Below are positions 24,401 to 32,379 of a DNA stretch of 64,000 nt, piece after piece; within the stretch, counting starts at the first letter, position 1, and each line of letters opens with the position of its first letter. The DNA is from Tachypleus tridentatus (lineage: Eukaryota > Arthropoda > Merostomata > Xiphosura > Limulidae), in contig NC_134830.1 in the NCBI RefSeq assembly GCF_004210375.1, forward strand, positions 61,003,576-61,067,575, read 5' to 3'. Below the pieces are notes generated by a model, which ran no database searches, was not told the origin of the DNA, and was given only the letters and a program-made list of their open reading frames with translations. Both the position numbers and the translations under genes were made by a program.

Positions 24401-24828
24401 GGTTTGATTCCTCTCAGTGGACACAGCAAATAGCCCAGTGTGGCTTTGTTATACGTATACTATAAATCAATTTTCGCAAATTTAATCTATCTTCATTCAA
24501 AGTCATACAAGTGTTTAGTTTCGTCTGGAAAAATGTTATAAATTCTGTTACTTATGGGTAGAAGAAATTTATAGTTGTTCGTTTGTAAAATGAACCATGA
24601 ATTTCTTTTTTTTATCTCCTGAAACAAAGACGAAACTTTAATAGAATTCAAATGCAATTATATTTTTAGTTACTGAAATATTTTGTTGTTCATAATCCCT
24701 GCAAAACCGAAATTAGTTTGCGAAAACAAACATAAGAAAGTTTAGTTACCTCTTCCGTTAATAGGAATGCTTCTTCCAAAACTAATAAATACAAGCATGA
24801 ACAGGAATAGCTGTGTAGTCATGGTCAT
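7325..24828 (-). CDS. Secreted M12B (reprolysin/ADAMTS-like) zinc metalloprotease, 13 exons, 3' end missing
   Basis: A split gene whose 13 exons join in one frame to 494 residues without a stop; every junction has GT-AG sites and matching phase. Residues 1 to about 20 are a hydrophobic signal peptide. About 27-230 are a propeptide. The catalytic domain starts near residue 231. The zinc site HEMGHLFGVVHD is at about 387-398 (HExxHxxGxxHD, three zinc-binding His plus catalytic Glu), followed by a Met-turn in GYLMSP near 420-424. A Cys-bearing segment then opens a Cys-rich tail. The family cleaves extracellular proteins; in ticks and spiders related short reprolysins are secreted in saliva or venom. 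The substrate here cannot be told. Expected final exon(s) with the remaining Cys and a stop were not found in 1-7324, so the gene ends in an unrecognised exon, leaves the window, or is truncated. A tick/spider-type reprolysin is more likely than a full ADAMTS, since no thrombospondin repeats were seen. Confidence 0.9.
7627..7715 (+). repeat. SINE family B copy, partial
   Basis: Contains the GGGTTCGATT B-box-like element and the 'GGACACAGCAGATGGCC...TGTGG' body. It begins about 160 bp upstream of metalloprotease exon 13, in the intron between exons 12 and 13. Confidence 0.6.
7751..7855 (-). repeat. SINE family B copy, partial
   Basis: Reverse-strand remnant with GGATCGAAACCCGAATTTTA and the 5' head portion. 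It lies head-to-tail against the plus-strand copy just upstream. Confidence 0.6.
8361..8525 (-). CDS. Metalloprotease exon 12: third zinc ligand and Met-turn
   Basis: 165 nt, phase 2 in and out; acceptor TTATTATAG, donor GTGAAA. Begins FGVVHDGEE (third zinc His and the following Asp) and contains CPASDGYLMSP (Met-turn) and WSTCSIKQLRHFF, the 'WS.CS...l..f' close of the M12B catalytic domain. Confidence 0.96.
8804..8895 (-). repeat. SINE family B copy, partial
   Basis: Reverse-strand remnant with GGGTATCGAAATCCAG and the 'GTGTAAGTCC' head segment, in the intron between exons 11 and 12. Confidence 0.6.
8992..9103 (-). CDS. Metalloprotease exon 11: zinc-site helix
   Basis: 112 nt, phase 1 in and phase 2 out; acceptor AAATCTAG, donor GTAAGC. 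Encodes ISFIGGACRQKLRIGVAEDE and then YSGVKVAAHEMGHL. It carries two zinc-binding His and the catalytic Glu of HEMGH. The third His is in the next exon, so the zinc motif is split by an intron. Confidence 0.96.
9362..9432 (-). repeat. SINE family A 3' fragment
   Basis: Only the tail portion (GAATTTCACGCAAAGCTACT and the TAGCCATCCC segment) is recognisable; the rest is lost. Confidence 0.6.
10029..10214 (-). repeat. SINE family A copy, head missing
   Basis: The tail and body are well kept (GCTACACGAGGGCTATCTGC onwards) but the sequence stops near 10214, before the tRNA-like head. It is a typical 5'-truncated retroposon copy. Confidence 0.85.
10447..10717 (+). repeat. SINE family A copy
   Basis: Full-length with tRNA-like head beginning GGCCCGGCATGACC, a well-kept body and an AAAACAA tail. 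Belongs to the subfamily with 'CTCCCAGCCGTGGGGGCG'. Confidence 0.92.
10778..11014 (+). repeat. SINE family A copy
   Basis: Slightly shortened copy about 60 bp after the previous one and in the same direction. The head is incomplete and there is a deletion after the B box. Confidence 0.85.
11871..11920 (-). CDS. Metalloprotease exon 10: catalytic domain (short exon)
   Basis: 50 nt, phase 2 in and phase 1 out; acceptor CCTTACAG, donor GTAACT. Encodes EDLSKNDGSQDSWKLA. It fits between the LLTG strand and the G-x-x-x-x-GG-A-C segment, where the family has 'eDl......lAG'. Too short to be found by open reading frame alone; recognised by phase. Confidence 0.85.
12808..12947 (-). CDS. Metalloprotease exon 9: catalytic domain
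   Basis: 140 nt, phase 0 in and phase 2 out; acceptor CTGACAG, donor GTGAGT. It ends in REYDLGILLTG, the equivalent of the 'hDha.LlTg' strand of the family. Confidence 0.92.
13444..13712 (-). repeat. SINE family A copy with target-site duplication
   Basis: Full-length reverse copy flanked by the perfect 11-bp direct repeat CAGCGGAAGAA (13433-13443 and 13713-13723). This shows insertion by target-primed reverse transcription. It lies in the metalloprotease intron between exons 8 and 9. Confidence 0.95.
13813..13884 (-). CDS. Metalloprotease exon 8: catalytic domain
   Basis: 72 nt, 24 codons, phase 0 at both ends; acceptor TTCCTTGCAG, donor GTAATA. Encodes VNLRYSELIKPQVKLYLSGL and four more residues, the conserved 'VnlrY..L..P.i.l.l.gi' strand-helix of reprolysins. 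Confidence 0.92.
14418..14527 (-). CDS. Metalloprotease exon 7: start of catalytic domain
   Basis: 110 nt; acceptor TTTTTCTAG, donor GTTTGT. Encodes VLHPEVLVIMDYAHW and, near its end, YITVFWNV. This is the 'P.vlv..D' first strand and the 'Y...fwN.Vn' helix of M12B catalytic domains. The donor could lie three bases earlier (GTGGTT), which would remove one Val. Confidence 0.9.
16476..16728 (-). repeat. SINE family A copy, diverged
   Basis: Reverse copy with an internal deletion around the conserved GGGCGTTATAATGTGACGG segment and a mutated head. It is older than its neighbours. Confidence 0.85.
16828..16963. repeat. Imperfect inverted repeat around a CTGAAGA hairpin motif
   Basis: The left arm 16828-16866 (GATGAAACTTTGTAGAATGG...) pairs with the right arm 16922-16963 (...CCATTCTACAAAGTTTCATC). 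The arms are about 40 bp. The centre, on the minus strand, is CTGAAGACGAAAAGCGGAAG followed by ACTTTCGAAACGTTGTC. Such a core resembles the terminal parts of Penelope-like retroelements. Confidence 0.7.
17795..17869 (-). CDS. Metalloprotease exon 6: propeptide linker
   Basis: 75 nt, phase 1 in and out; acceptor GGTTTTCAG, donor GTATGA. Encodes an acidic linker (ESENYEFHELQPGAVESSEP). The split codon across the next intron gives Glu directly before the first catalytic-domain strand. Confidence 0.8.
18079..18147 (-). CDS. Metalloprotease exon 5: propeptide to catalytic linker
   Basis: 69 nt, phase 1 in and out; acceptor TTTCTAG, donor GTGAGT. Encodes an acidic, Thr-rich linker (IPEVTETDDLQANFTSNVSY). 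Two N-x-S/T sequons (NFT, NVS) are visible. Low conservation is expected here; the call rests on splice phase and position. Confidence 0.8.
18381..18404 (+). repeat. (TA)n microsatellite
   Basis: Uninterrupted TA repeat of about 24 bp, in the metalloprotease intron between exons 4 and 5. Confidence 0.9.
18710..18833 (+). repeat. SINE family B copy
   Basis: Good copy: 'CAGTGGCATGTCTGCGGATT', then GGGTTTCAATACC as B box, GTGGTGGGCAGAGCAAACTC, and the 3' segment CCATTGTGTAGCTTTGTGCT. It shares its 3' end with family A. Confidence 0.85.
19701..19978 (-). repeat. SINE family A copy
   Basis: Near full-length reverse copy, tail at the left (GTTTTTTATTTTGCGCAAAG) and tRNA-like head at the right ending CATGCCGGTCC. 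Open frames across it are not genes. Confidence 0.92.
20274..20445 (-). CDS. Metalloprotease exon 4: propeptide
   Basis: 172 nt, phase 0 in and phase 1 out; acceptor TTTTGTAG, donor GTAAGA. Encodes EGLLAENVIIVPLTPEFHAY onwards. The 'G.L..N.II.P' pattern followed by HAV is typical of reprolysin propeptides from arthropods. Confidence 0.9.
21154..21246 (-). CDS. Metalloprotease exon 3: propeptide
   Basis: 93 nt, 31 codons, phase 0 at both ends; acceptor CATAAG and donor GTGAGA. Encodes VDLDDLKNSIYVDSSVSCVV and onwards, matching the mid-propeptide position just before the loop that leads to 'G.L..N..I.P'. Confidence 0.87.
21649..21933 (+). repeat. SINE family A copy with target-site duplication
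   Basis: Full-length young-looking copy with an AAACAAACAAACAAAC tail, flanked by TCTTCTCTAG at 21639-21648 and 21934-21943. Intron between exons 2 and 3 of the metalloprotease. Confidence 0.95.
22257..22522 (+). repeat. SINE family A copy
   Basis: Diverged copy with head 'CACAGTCTGAGGGTCGCGAG' and B box GTTCGAATC, body and AAAACAAAAC tail. Confidence 0.88.
23207..23245 (+). repeat. CTGAAGA-type hairpin motif
   Basis: CATGAAGAAGAAAGGTCAAC followed by CTTTCGAAAGCGCTCGG. The stem GAAAGG/CCTTTC encloses TCAA and is followed by GAAAG. The downstream CGAAAGC(G/A)CTCG(G/A)GTTATA is shared with the locus at 50042-50090. Confidence 0.6.
23857..24059 (-). CDS. Metalloprotease exon 2: propeptide
   Basis: 203 nt between acceptor ...TTTCAG and donor GTAAGT. 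It encodes a propeptide segment containing RNFTLNLRKS, the usual 'F.L.L..' strand of M12B propeptides. Enters from phase 1 and ends in phase 0, agreeing with both neighbours. Confidence 0.9.
24352..24452 (+). repeat. SINE family B copy, partial
   Basis: Contains GGTTTGATTCCTCTCAGTGG, then 'ACACAGCAAATAGCCCAGTG'. It belongs to the same variant as the copy at 7627 (GGACACAGC instead of GGGCAGAGC). Intron between exons 1 and 2. Confidence 0.65.
24750..24828 (-). CDS. Metalloprotease exon 1: start codon and signal peptide
   Basis: Encodes MTMTTQLFLFMLVFISFGRS and six more residues, a basic/polar start followed by a Leu/Phe-rich core, typical of a secretory signal. Donor GTAACT; ends in phase 1. 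Two in-frame ATGs lie at 24828 and 24822. The first is chosen as the longer form; either would give a working signal peptide. Confidence 0.88.
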
Positions 24829-24833
24829 TACAC

Positions 24834-24872
24834 AACTGAACAGCGTTTATGTTCTAAAACTTCTATCATATA
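24834..24872 (-). promoter_or_regulatory. Possible core promoter of the metalloprotease gene (TATA + Inr)
   Basis: On the minus strand TATATGA starts at 24872 and an arthropod-like initiator TCAGTT lies at 24839-24834, so the TATA box begins 35 bp upstream of the Inr adenine (24837). The start codon follows 9 bp after that adenine, giving a very short 5' UTR. Spacing and motifs fit, but both motifs are short and AT-rich sequence makes chance matches common. Confidence 0.35.
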
Positions 24873-25275
24873 CAACTACCAGAAAAGTTGACACTGGTCA
24901 TTTCCTGATGTCATTGACCCGTGTCCTGAGTTAAATGACCGTCTAGTACATAGGTTTGTTCCATTTGGTCAGAGGACAAAATTCTTTTGTCGAAATATAA
25001 ACTAAAGAAGAAACAAACTGATTAACTTTAAAATTTCGTCCTACAATAAACGCTTTTATTTTCAATTAAATTAAAACGCCATCTATCATAATGTTGTCTT
25101 ATGAGTAAATGTATTTGTTATGACACATTTGGCTAAATAAACATTTATGGTGCAAAAATATGATTATTAGTGCATTCACTTTTGTATGTGAGTTTAACCA
25201 GCTGTATATATTTTTATCTGTTAATTTCGGGCGTGTTTTAAAATTATTTACTGCCTTTGTTCTTCCTTACAACAG

Positions 25276-25395
25276 CTCGCTATCAATGACTCTGGAATAA
25301 GGCATTAAAAACTAATATTCGAGGTTTGATCCTTGTGGTGGGTAAACAACATAAAGCCCACAGTACAGTTTTGAAACCACATAAACAAAAACAAA
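25276..25395 (+). repeat. SINE family B copy, diverged
   Basis: Remnant with GAGGTTTGATCC, GTGGTGGGTAAACAACATAAA and the GCCCACAGTACAG end. It lies just upstream of the metalloprotease promoter side. Confidence 0.6.
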
Positions 25396-25509
25396 CATTA
25401 TCACTACTAGAAAAGTTGGGTTGAAATATAATTTGGCTTATAATTTCGGAATATTTTTATTATTACAAATTCAATAAGTATTTCCATTTTATTGAGTCCT
25501 AAAGACATT

Positions 25510-25775
25510 AGGCCTAGCATGGTCAGGTGGTTAAGACACACGATTAGTAATCTCAAGGTCACGGGTTCGAATCCCCTTCACACTAAACATGCTCGCCTTT
25601 TCAGCCGTGAGGGAGTTATATTGTGACAGTCAATTCATTCGTTGGTAAAAAGAGTAGCCAATAGTTGGCGGTGGGTGATAATGACTAGCTACCTTCTATC
25701 TCGTATTACACTGTTAAATTAGGGAAAACTAGCATTGATGAGCCCTGATGTAAATTTGCTCAAAAACAAACCCAA
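25510..25775 (+). repeat. SINE family A copy
   Basis: tRNA-like head GGTGGTTAAGACACACGATT with a B box GGGTTCGAATCCCC. The body carries small deletions and the tail is CAAAAACAAACC. Confidence 0.9.
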
Positions 25776-26107
25776 GGAGATTTCATTTATACTTGTAATA
25801 TTTTAATAACCTCAAGAGAAAAAAAGACAGTCGAACATTTATTGCTAACTGTCATATAAATTTTTCACCCTTTAATAAAACAGCCAAAAATGAGAGACAA
25901 TGTAATCTGTGTTGCTCAAACTTATAAGGATATTATATTTGTTTTCAACACAGTTATTTAAATACATATTTCAATTAGTTTTACAATTATGTTGTCTGTT
26001 ATAATATTGTTACGATAGTTACAGATCTGAAGGAGCGATTGATAAAAAATATTACACAAAGAAACAAATGGAAATAGGAACATAGCTGTTAGACTGAGGC
26101 ATCTTCT

Positions 26108-26232
26108 TTCGCCCTCTAGTGGAACAGCGGTATGTCTGAGAACTCATACCTTTAAAAAACAGGTTTCGATACCTGTAGTGGGCAGAGCACAGATAAATCA
26201 GTGTGTAGCATTGAGCTTTATTTCAAATAAAC
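26108..26232 (+). repeat. SINE family B copy
   Basis: Good copy: CTCTAGTGGAACAGCGGTAT, GGTTTCGATACCTGTAGTGG, GCAGAGCACAGATAAATCAG, with an AAATAAACAAAAC tail. It lies 40 bp before a family-A copy on the other strand. Confidence 0.8.
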
Positions 26233-26269
26233 AAAACATCTTTTACAACTCTCTGCCACGATTTAATGA

Positions 26270-26500
26270 AAGACGCTACACGAGGGCTATCTGCGCTAGC
26301 CGTTCCTAATTTAGCATTGTAAGACTAGAGGGAAGGCAGCTACTCATTACCACCAATCGCCAACTGTTTTATCAACGAATAATGGGACTGACCGTTACAT
26401 TATAACTCCCCTCAGCTGAAAGGGCGATCATGTTTGGTGCGACGGGGATTCGAACCTGCGATCCTCGGATTACGAGTGGAGCGCCTTAACCACGTGACTC
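26270..26500 (-). repeat. SINE family A copy
   Basis: Reverse copy lacking the A-rich tail at the left. It has a B box CGAACC and head with TTACGAGTGGAGCGCCTTAA at the right. Confidence 0.88.
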
Positions 26501-26832
26501 TGAAGTAGTGATAACAACGTATTGTCGTATCTTTTGGTGTTATTAATTGTATCATCCATATAATACGGAAATACTTTGAGAAATACAATATCAGTCACGA
26601 GATAATCTGAGAATACCTTGACTGATGCAAAACAGGTTTTTGCATAAACTAAAAGTTTACGATCAATTTTAAATGTTCATTTCGAACATAAGTTGTTTTT
26701 TTGTTTTGCTGTGTGAGAATATTATATGGTGCGAATAGTTTAAAGGCAGAAGAGTAAAGTCTAGTCTCTTAAAATTCAAATTTGATGAAACATCTGAAGT
26801 GATTTCTGTTCTTTGGTAATTTGCTCTTTCTA

Positions 26833-27107
26833 GGGTCTGGCGTGGCCAGGTGTGTTAAGGCGTTCGACTCGTAATCCGAAGGTCGCGTGTTTGAATCCCC
26901 GTCGCACCAAACATGCTCGCCCTTTCAGCCGTAGGGGCGTTATAAAGTGACGGTCAGTCCTACTATTTGTTGGTAAAAGAGTAGCCCAAGAGTTGGCGGT
27001 GGGTGGTGATGACTAGCTACCTTCTTTCTAGTCTTACACCGCAAAATTAGGGACAGCTAGAGCAGATGGCCCTCGTGTAGCTTTGCAAAATTCAAAACAA
27101 ACCAAAC
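26833..27107 (+). repeat. SINE family A copy
   Basis: Full-length copy, head GGGTCTGGCGTGGCCAGGTG, body and CAAAACAAACC tail. Confidence 0.92.
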
Positions 27108-27357
27108 CATTTTGTTTTTTCTATTGTGATAGTTTGGTTTGCCATGTAAAAAAAAAAAATACCTTTTCAGTATTCCGTATCGAGTACAGAATGAATATCG
27201 AATTTCTAACTGGTAATCTATTACGTATCAGATTAAAGTACTCTACTCGAAAATTCTAGAAATACGTTAAATCTCGATAGTTGTGCATTGTTGAACTATA
27301 ATTTCTATGATTTAATAACACAAGGAAAATATATACGTTTTTTTTAATATTAAGTAT

Positions 27358-27610
27358 TGTTTGTTTGTTTTGAATTTCACATAAAGCTACACGGTTGGCT
27401 TTCTGCACTAACCAGCCCATAATTTAGCAGTGTAAGACTAGAAGGAAGGCAGGTAGTCATCATCACCCACTGCCAATTCTTAGGTTGCTATTTTATCAAG
27501 GAATAGTGGGAGTGACCGTAACTTTATAACGCTACCGCTCGTTGAAAGGGCAAACTCACGACCCTCAGATTACGAGTCGAACGCCTTAACCCACCTGGCC
27601 ATGCCGGGCA
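27358..27610 (-). repeat. SINE family A copy
   Basis: Reverse copy with a TTTGTTTGTTTTGAATTTC tail at the left. The B-box part is deleted and the head ends at CATGCCGGGC. Confidence 0.88.
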
Positions 27611-27907
27611 TAAATATTAAGTACCAATGATGAGTTGAATGATAAAAGAGATACAATATTGTTGACCACACTGTGACAAGAGCAAAACAAAAAATAAACT
27701 TAGGAAGTATGTGTCGTTAGCCTTAAGGTATACCATAAATTGTGTTTTTCTGGTTTATTTAAGCCTCGTGAATAATAACACAAATGAAGAAAATAAGCAC
27801 GAAAAAATACAGGTTCTGACATTTATTTTTAATTTCTTGGTAGAAATAACGCACGAGCGTCGGGGAAGTTTCCACCTACGATGTTAGTCTACAAACAACT
27901 TTTAAAT

Positions 27908-27929
27908 AATATATATATATATATATATT
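27908..27929 (+). repeat. (TA)n microsatellite
   Basis: Short uninterrupted AT/TA run in the intergenic spacer. Confidence 0.85.
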
Positions 27930-28716
27930 TCGTGTAACATATGGAAAACAAATAAAGGCACCACATTTGTCATGAAACAACTAACATTTTTAATATTAGA
28001 GAGATAAACACAAAATTCCGCAGCAGTTTAAAGTATAACAAATATAAAACATTTTGTTCAAAAACTTTTGAGTACAACAACATAAATGTCCATACTTAGT
28101 TTTCTTTTCACAGATAAGTAACTGGAAGATGGTACATGTAATAATAGTTATAATACACCCTATAGAAGAAGGTGTAAATTCTGTCTTTCATCTAGTATCT
28201 GAGGTCAAAATTAGGCACGGCTATATAGAAATGGGACTCGTGTAACTTTGTGCGAATACTTGAACCAATAATGATGCGTAAATATTCAATAAAAGCATCA
28301 TTATATTACATAATTTTTTCATCATTAGAATAGCATTTTTAAAAATACAAACTTGAATGCTCTAGATAAAAAGGAAACATTGCTTATATGAAATAAAACT
28401 ATGCTTTTGATATCAAGATTTTCTTTAAAATATCAGTTAAAGAGCTCTTAAAAGAATAAATTATTTTAAGAATAATATTATAAGAAAGTATGCAAGTATG
28501 AGTGTCATTATGATTGGTTTCAGTTACTCTAATAGCCATAAACAATATCCTTTATTCGTCTTAAAAACAAATATATTTTAACAAGTTTCGTAATTATTAT
28601 GCTCTTTGCATTTTCTAGTGAATATTTTCATATCACCAACCTCTTGTAATATAGTAAAGAATCCATGTGATAAAACTCCTACATCCAAACTTCCCTGTTT
28701 CACTCGTTTTCAAAAT

Positions 28717-29102
28717 ACACAGAATGTCCATAAATTATTCATCCCATTATATACCTTTATAATATAAATTCTTTATTATAGGAGCTATCTCAAAACCGTG
28801 TGCGTCAACTAATAACACAACTCAAGAAATATTTTTCTTTATGTTGCAGAATATTTACGCAAGACATGCTTCTTAATGTTTGGATCGAAATCATCTACCG
28901 CTTTAATGTTCTGCGTGCTACCAATGGGGCTCGCGTGGATTTTACTGAATTATTAACTGAATTGTGGTAGTTTACTGAATTAAAACAAAAATTTCTTGAG
29001 TTGTGTTATTAATTACCGCAAACCGTTTTAAGATAGCTTATATAATAAAGAATTTATAAAGGCTTATAATGGGATGGATAATTTATGGACACCCTGCACA
29101 TG
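28717..29102 (+). mobile_element. Mariner/IS630-type transposon remnant with about 115-bp inverted repeats
   Basis: The left arm (from TGTCCATAAATTATTCATCC) and the right arm (ending GGATAATTTATGGACACCCT) are long imperfect inverted repeats of about 115 bp. The outer end GGGTGTCCATAAA resembles mariner-type ends. Between them lies a 123-nt frame (28848-28970) with VWIEIIYRFNVLRATNGARV and a stop. That agrees with the extreme C-terminus of mariner-type transposases ('vW..l.yR.dv.ratnGah'). It is therefore a deletion derivative that kept only the transposase end, not an active element. Confidence 0.65.
28848..28970 (+). pseudogene. C-terminal fragment of a mariner-type transposase
   Basis: Frame RIFTQDMLLNVWIEIIYRFN and onward to a TAG stop at 28968-28970. 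The order of W, R, N, G and A residues fits the transposase tail. The catalytic DDE part is absent, so no activity is expected. Confidence 0.6.
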
Positions 29103-30054
29103 TTTATAATGGTGGTTTACTTGTCCTGGATTCACGACTACCTCGTTTTACATGTGTGCATAAATCTTTAATTTGATAATGACGTAAGTTTATCAAGATA
29201 TGTTTTTAATGTAAATATAACAGATTCAAGGTCTTTAAAAACGACTTTACGATTAGTCTAATGCATGATGAATTAATATTCTTATTGTCAATATCAAAGC
29301 AACAACAACAATACTTCATAATAGAATTGAGAAATAAGTTACCATTGATGTGAATATAAGTTCTAGGTATGGTAAACTAATAATATTTGAGGTATAGTCG
29401 ATAAAATGCGGAGATGTCTTGGTTTGTTTGCTATAAAGGAGAATTCTATACAATGGGTTATCCGTGCTTTGCTTTACCACTGGGATATAAATCCGACTTT
29501 TTATAGCATCACAAGCCCTCAGAAAAATAAAGGCACACGTGGATATTTTACAGTTCTACTTTACATATAATATTGTCAAATATCTAGAATAAAGATGTGA
29601 AATTAATATTCAAAAATAATTTCTAGCAAAATCAAACGCAAAGAAAACATTGCATGTGTCCGTTTGCAAGTAGCTGATCCATACACCATCTATATGGAAT
29701 TCAGTTTAGACTTGTAGCGACTCAGTGAACGTCAGAAAGGAAAAGTTTTTCTTTATAGAGCAAGGTTTTGTTTACTGTAGTAGCCAACGGATATCCACCA
29801 CAATAGTCATGAAACAATTATCAGAATTCCGACATGCTAGAGCAAAATCATACTTAGCATAATAGTAAAAGACAAATGGTACTCGACATTATAATAGTTT
29901 ATTATAACAATAAAAAAAACCTACATCTACACGTGCCTAACACACCTACTAAACGTATACACATATTAGAGTTATTATGTTGTTATTATTAGATAGAATA
30001 ATGCCAATAAATAACTAATGACAGTAAAAGACAGTGAGGTAACCAGTTTATGAC

Positions 30055-30103
30055 ACTAACAAAGAATAAGTCTCTGCTTTGCGACTAATTCTTTGTTACT
30101 CTC
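30055..30103. repeat. Short palindrome (hairpin)
   Basis: ACTAACAAAGAATAAGTCTC and GCGACTAATTCTTTGTTACT form two arms of about 20 bp with a loop of about 8 bases. No promoter or gene is near it. It may be a folded MITE remnant. Confidence 0.5.
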
Positions 30104-30729
30104 ATTAGTTTATGATAAGAAGGATAAAGGTCAACAGATAGGGATAGTAGAGTATTAACTATAAAATAAAGTATAAAATAAGAAGGAAATATCGTAAAAC
30201 ACATAATACATGTGTTTATTAAACACATCTACCGCTGATGATTAAATGACTGTTATAAATGTATTATAATGTAAGTACAAAGTTACATTAGTACTTGAAT
30301 AATATTTATTCCAGTTTAATAACGCCAACTAGTGGTTGTAATAATAAATATAAAATACATTGGTAAATGCTGGAAATACATATGCCAACAAACAATGACA
30401 ATGGTTAAAAGGATGCTAGCAAATAGTGACTGCAAGAAATAATAATGGTTGAATATAAAAAACGTCCAAGAAAGACATACGATACGAAAAACAGTTTTTA
30501 TACTTCGAGTTAACGTAGAATGAAGGAACAAAAAGTACAAAATTATACGAAAAAAGATCTTATGAAGCAGCCACTGTAGGAAAGAAATATATTTACAGAA
30601 AGTGAAAGCAAAAGAGAAACCAAAAATATCTTCATACAAAGTAAAAACGAGAAAGAAATGTGAAAATGATTAGTCTTTATAAAAGAACAAATATATCAAT
30701 ATAACCTTGTGTCAAAACTAACAGAACGG

Positions 30730-31015
30730 TCAGTACTTGCAACACGAGAGGATATTAATAAGTAGTTCACACAAGAAAGAAATAGAATAATTAGTACTTG
30801 AATAAAACGGAAGATGTTAACAAGTGAGTAGAATAATTAGTGACTGAATAAAATGAGAAAATGTTAACAAGGTAATAGAATAATTGTTAACAAATTAAGA
30901 AAATAATTATTACTTGAATAAAATGGAAAATGTTAACAAGGTAATAGAATAAATGTTAACAATTTAATAGAATACTTAGTACTTGAATAAATGGAAGATG
31001 TTAACAAGTGAAGTT
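30730..31015 (+). repeat. Degenerate AT-rich tandem sequence
   Basis: The phrases GAATAATTAGTACTTGAATAA and GGAAAATGTTAACAAG recur about five times with uneven spacing, so this is an old local amplification. Confidence 0.55.
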
Positions 31016-32142
31016 ATCGCTTTCAGCACAGAAACAGAATATTATCACGTCGCTCATGAATATAAAAATAATGTATGAGAATATTATTCAGATTCCGGCT
31101 TCTCTTGGGACCAAATTCTTTAGTAAAAACTGTTCAACCATAGAAGCTAATGTTTGTGTATTAATGATATCCTAAAATCTTTTGTTAAATATGAGGATAC
31201 TACTTTGTGCTATAAGAAGAAATGGTGTGAACAAACCATGAATAGAGGAAATAGTGCAAGTATTAAAGTGCCTAGTAGAAGGGAGGATAATGACAAATGG
31301 TGATACAAAAGGAAACCATGGAAATAAAGTGCCCACACTAAACGAGGATACTAAGAAAGTCACTGAAAAGAAGGAAAAAGAAACCGGAAAAATCTATCTT
31401 AAAAAATATAATCATTGAAAAAAGCTTTTTCTACAAAAGGTGAAAAATGGGATATAGGAAATGTAAGACAAGCACAGTGAATGCTACAAACATTTAAGGC
31501 ACCCGAGCGCGAAAAATTGATCCAAATTTAGGAAGAAAACATCAGAGCTGAAAACAGATTAGGGCGTCAGACTATGTAACTGTAATCCAATAATGCAAGG
31601 TAAAATAGCTTCTTCTGATTGAAAACATATTCTCATAAGTGAAATCTGTAAAATGCCTTGCCCAGAACATAATAGAAAAAAAGGAGACTACTACGTTTGT
31701 GGCGTTTCTAGATGTTGCTTAAGTTTGGAATCATGCTTGAATCAAACAAATCCTATTAATTGGAAGTGACGATATGATGCTGAAAGTGGAGAAAGAAGAG
31801 TAATGAGAAGGACAAGTGACCTGAGAGGTCAACCTCAGATTATATTAGAAGAAAGTAAGATGTATGATATTGATTCTGGAGATTATGGAAACTCTGAAAC
31901 CTCTAAAACCATTACTGATATATACAGCTGTATTTTTTTCGTGCTTTATGACTTTCAAATCTAAAAAACGATTCTGAATAGTAGAGTCAAGTATTTTATT
32001 TTTACTATTCAGCGACTTCTGGGACATAATATTTCAAAATTTGGCGCGACGCCTGAAGGGTCGGGTGTTTTTTTATTGGGAGTCATAAAAACAGGTGGTC
32101 GGCAGCTGCTAAAAACTAAGAAAGTAATTCTAAAATACATCT

Positions 32143-32148
32143 TTTATT
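32143..32148 (-). promoter_or_regulatory. Candidate poly(A) signal AATAAA of the SLC5 gene
   Basis: AATAAA on the minus strand begins 34 nt after the stop codon. It gives a very short 3' UTR, and a more distal signal may be used instead. Confidence 0.45.
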
Positions 32149-32181
32149 TTAATTAAGATTTTTTTAGATTATCTGTCAAAC

Positions 32182-32379
32182 TTATAACGGTGTTAGTGTA
32201 CATTCAGTTTGACTATTGCTTATTGTATTCTTTTCCATGGTCAGTCCTCCAAGGTCAGTGGAACTTGGACAGTAAGCAATATTAGCAATTCCATCAGGTT
32301 GAAATGGTGGTTTTTCGAAACTGACGGAGCTTACAGTTGTCGCCAGAGTTGAGACTGACATGTCTTTAGGAAAAACGGT
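32182..32379 (-). CDS. SLC5 transporter exon l: C-terminal tail and stop
   Basis: 198 nt including the stop; acceptor TATTTACAG. Encodes a hydrophilic, Ser/Thr-rich tail of 65 residues starting [12 protein letters not shown]. It is poorly conserved, as SLC5 tails usually are. The call depends on the phase-0 junction with exon k and the absence of another candidate. Confidence 0.85.
   Translation of the reverse strand, partial: TVFPKDMSVSTLATTVSSVSFEKPPFQPDGIANIAYCPSSTDLGGLTMEKNTISNSQTECTLTPL

Larger units (their letters stand above)
24873..32142. other. Intergenic spacer between protease and transporter genes
   Basis: Apart from SINE copies, the transposon remnant at 28717-29102, a hairpin near 30055 and degenerate AT-rich repeats near 30700-31020, I see no coding signal in this region on either strand. 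Confidence 0.6.

Noticed and set aside
31172-31363. Hydrophobic minus-strand frame near the transporter 3' end
   Set aside because: It is beyond the stop and poly(A) signal of the transporter, is not in phase with any exon and has no family signature.
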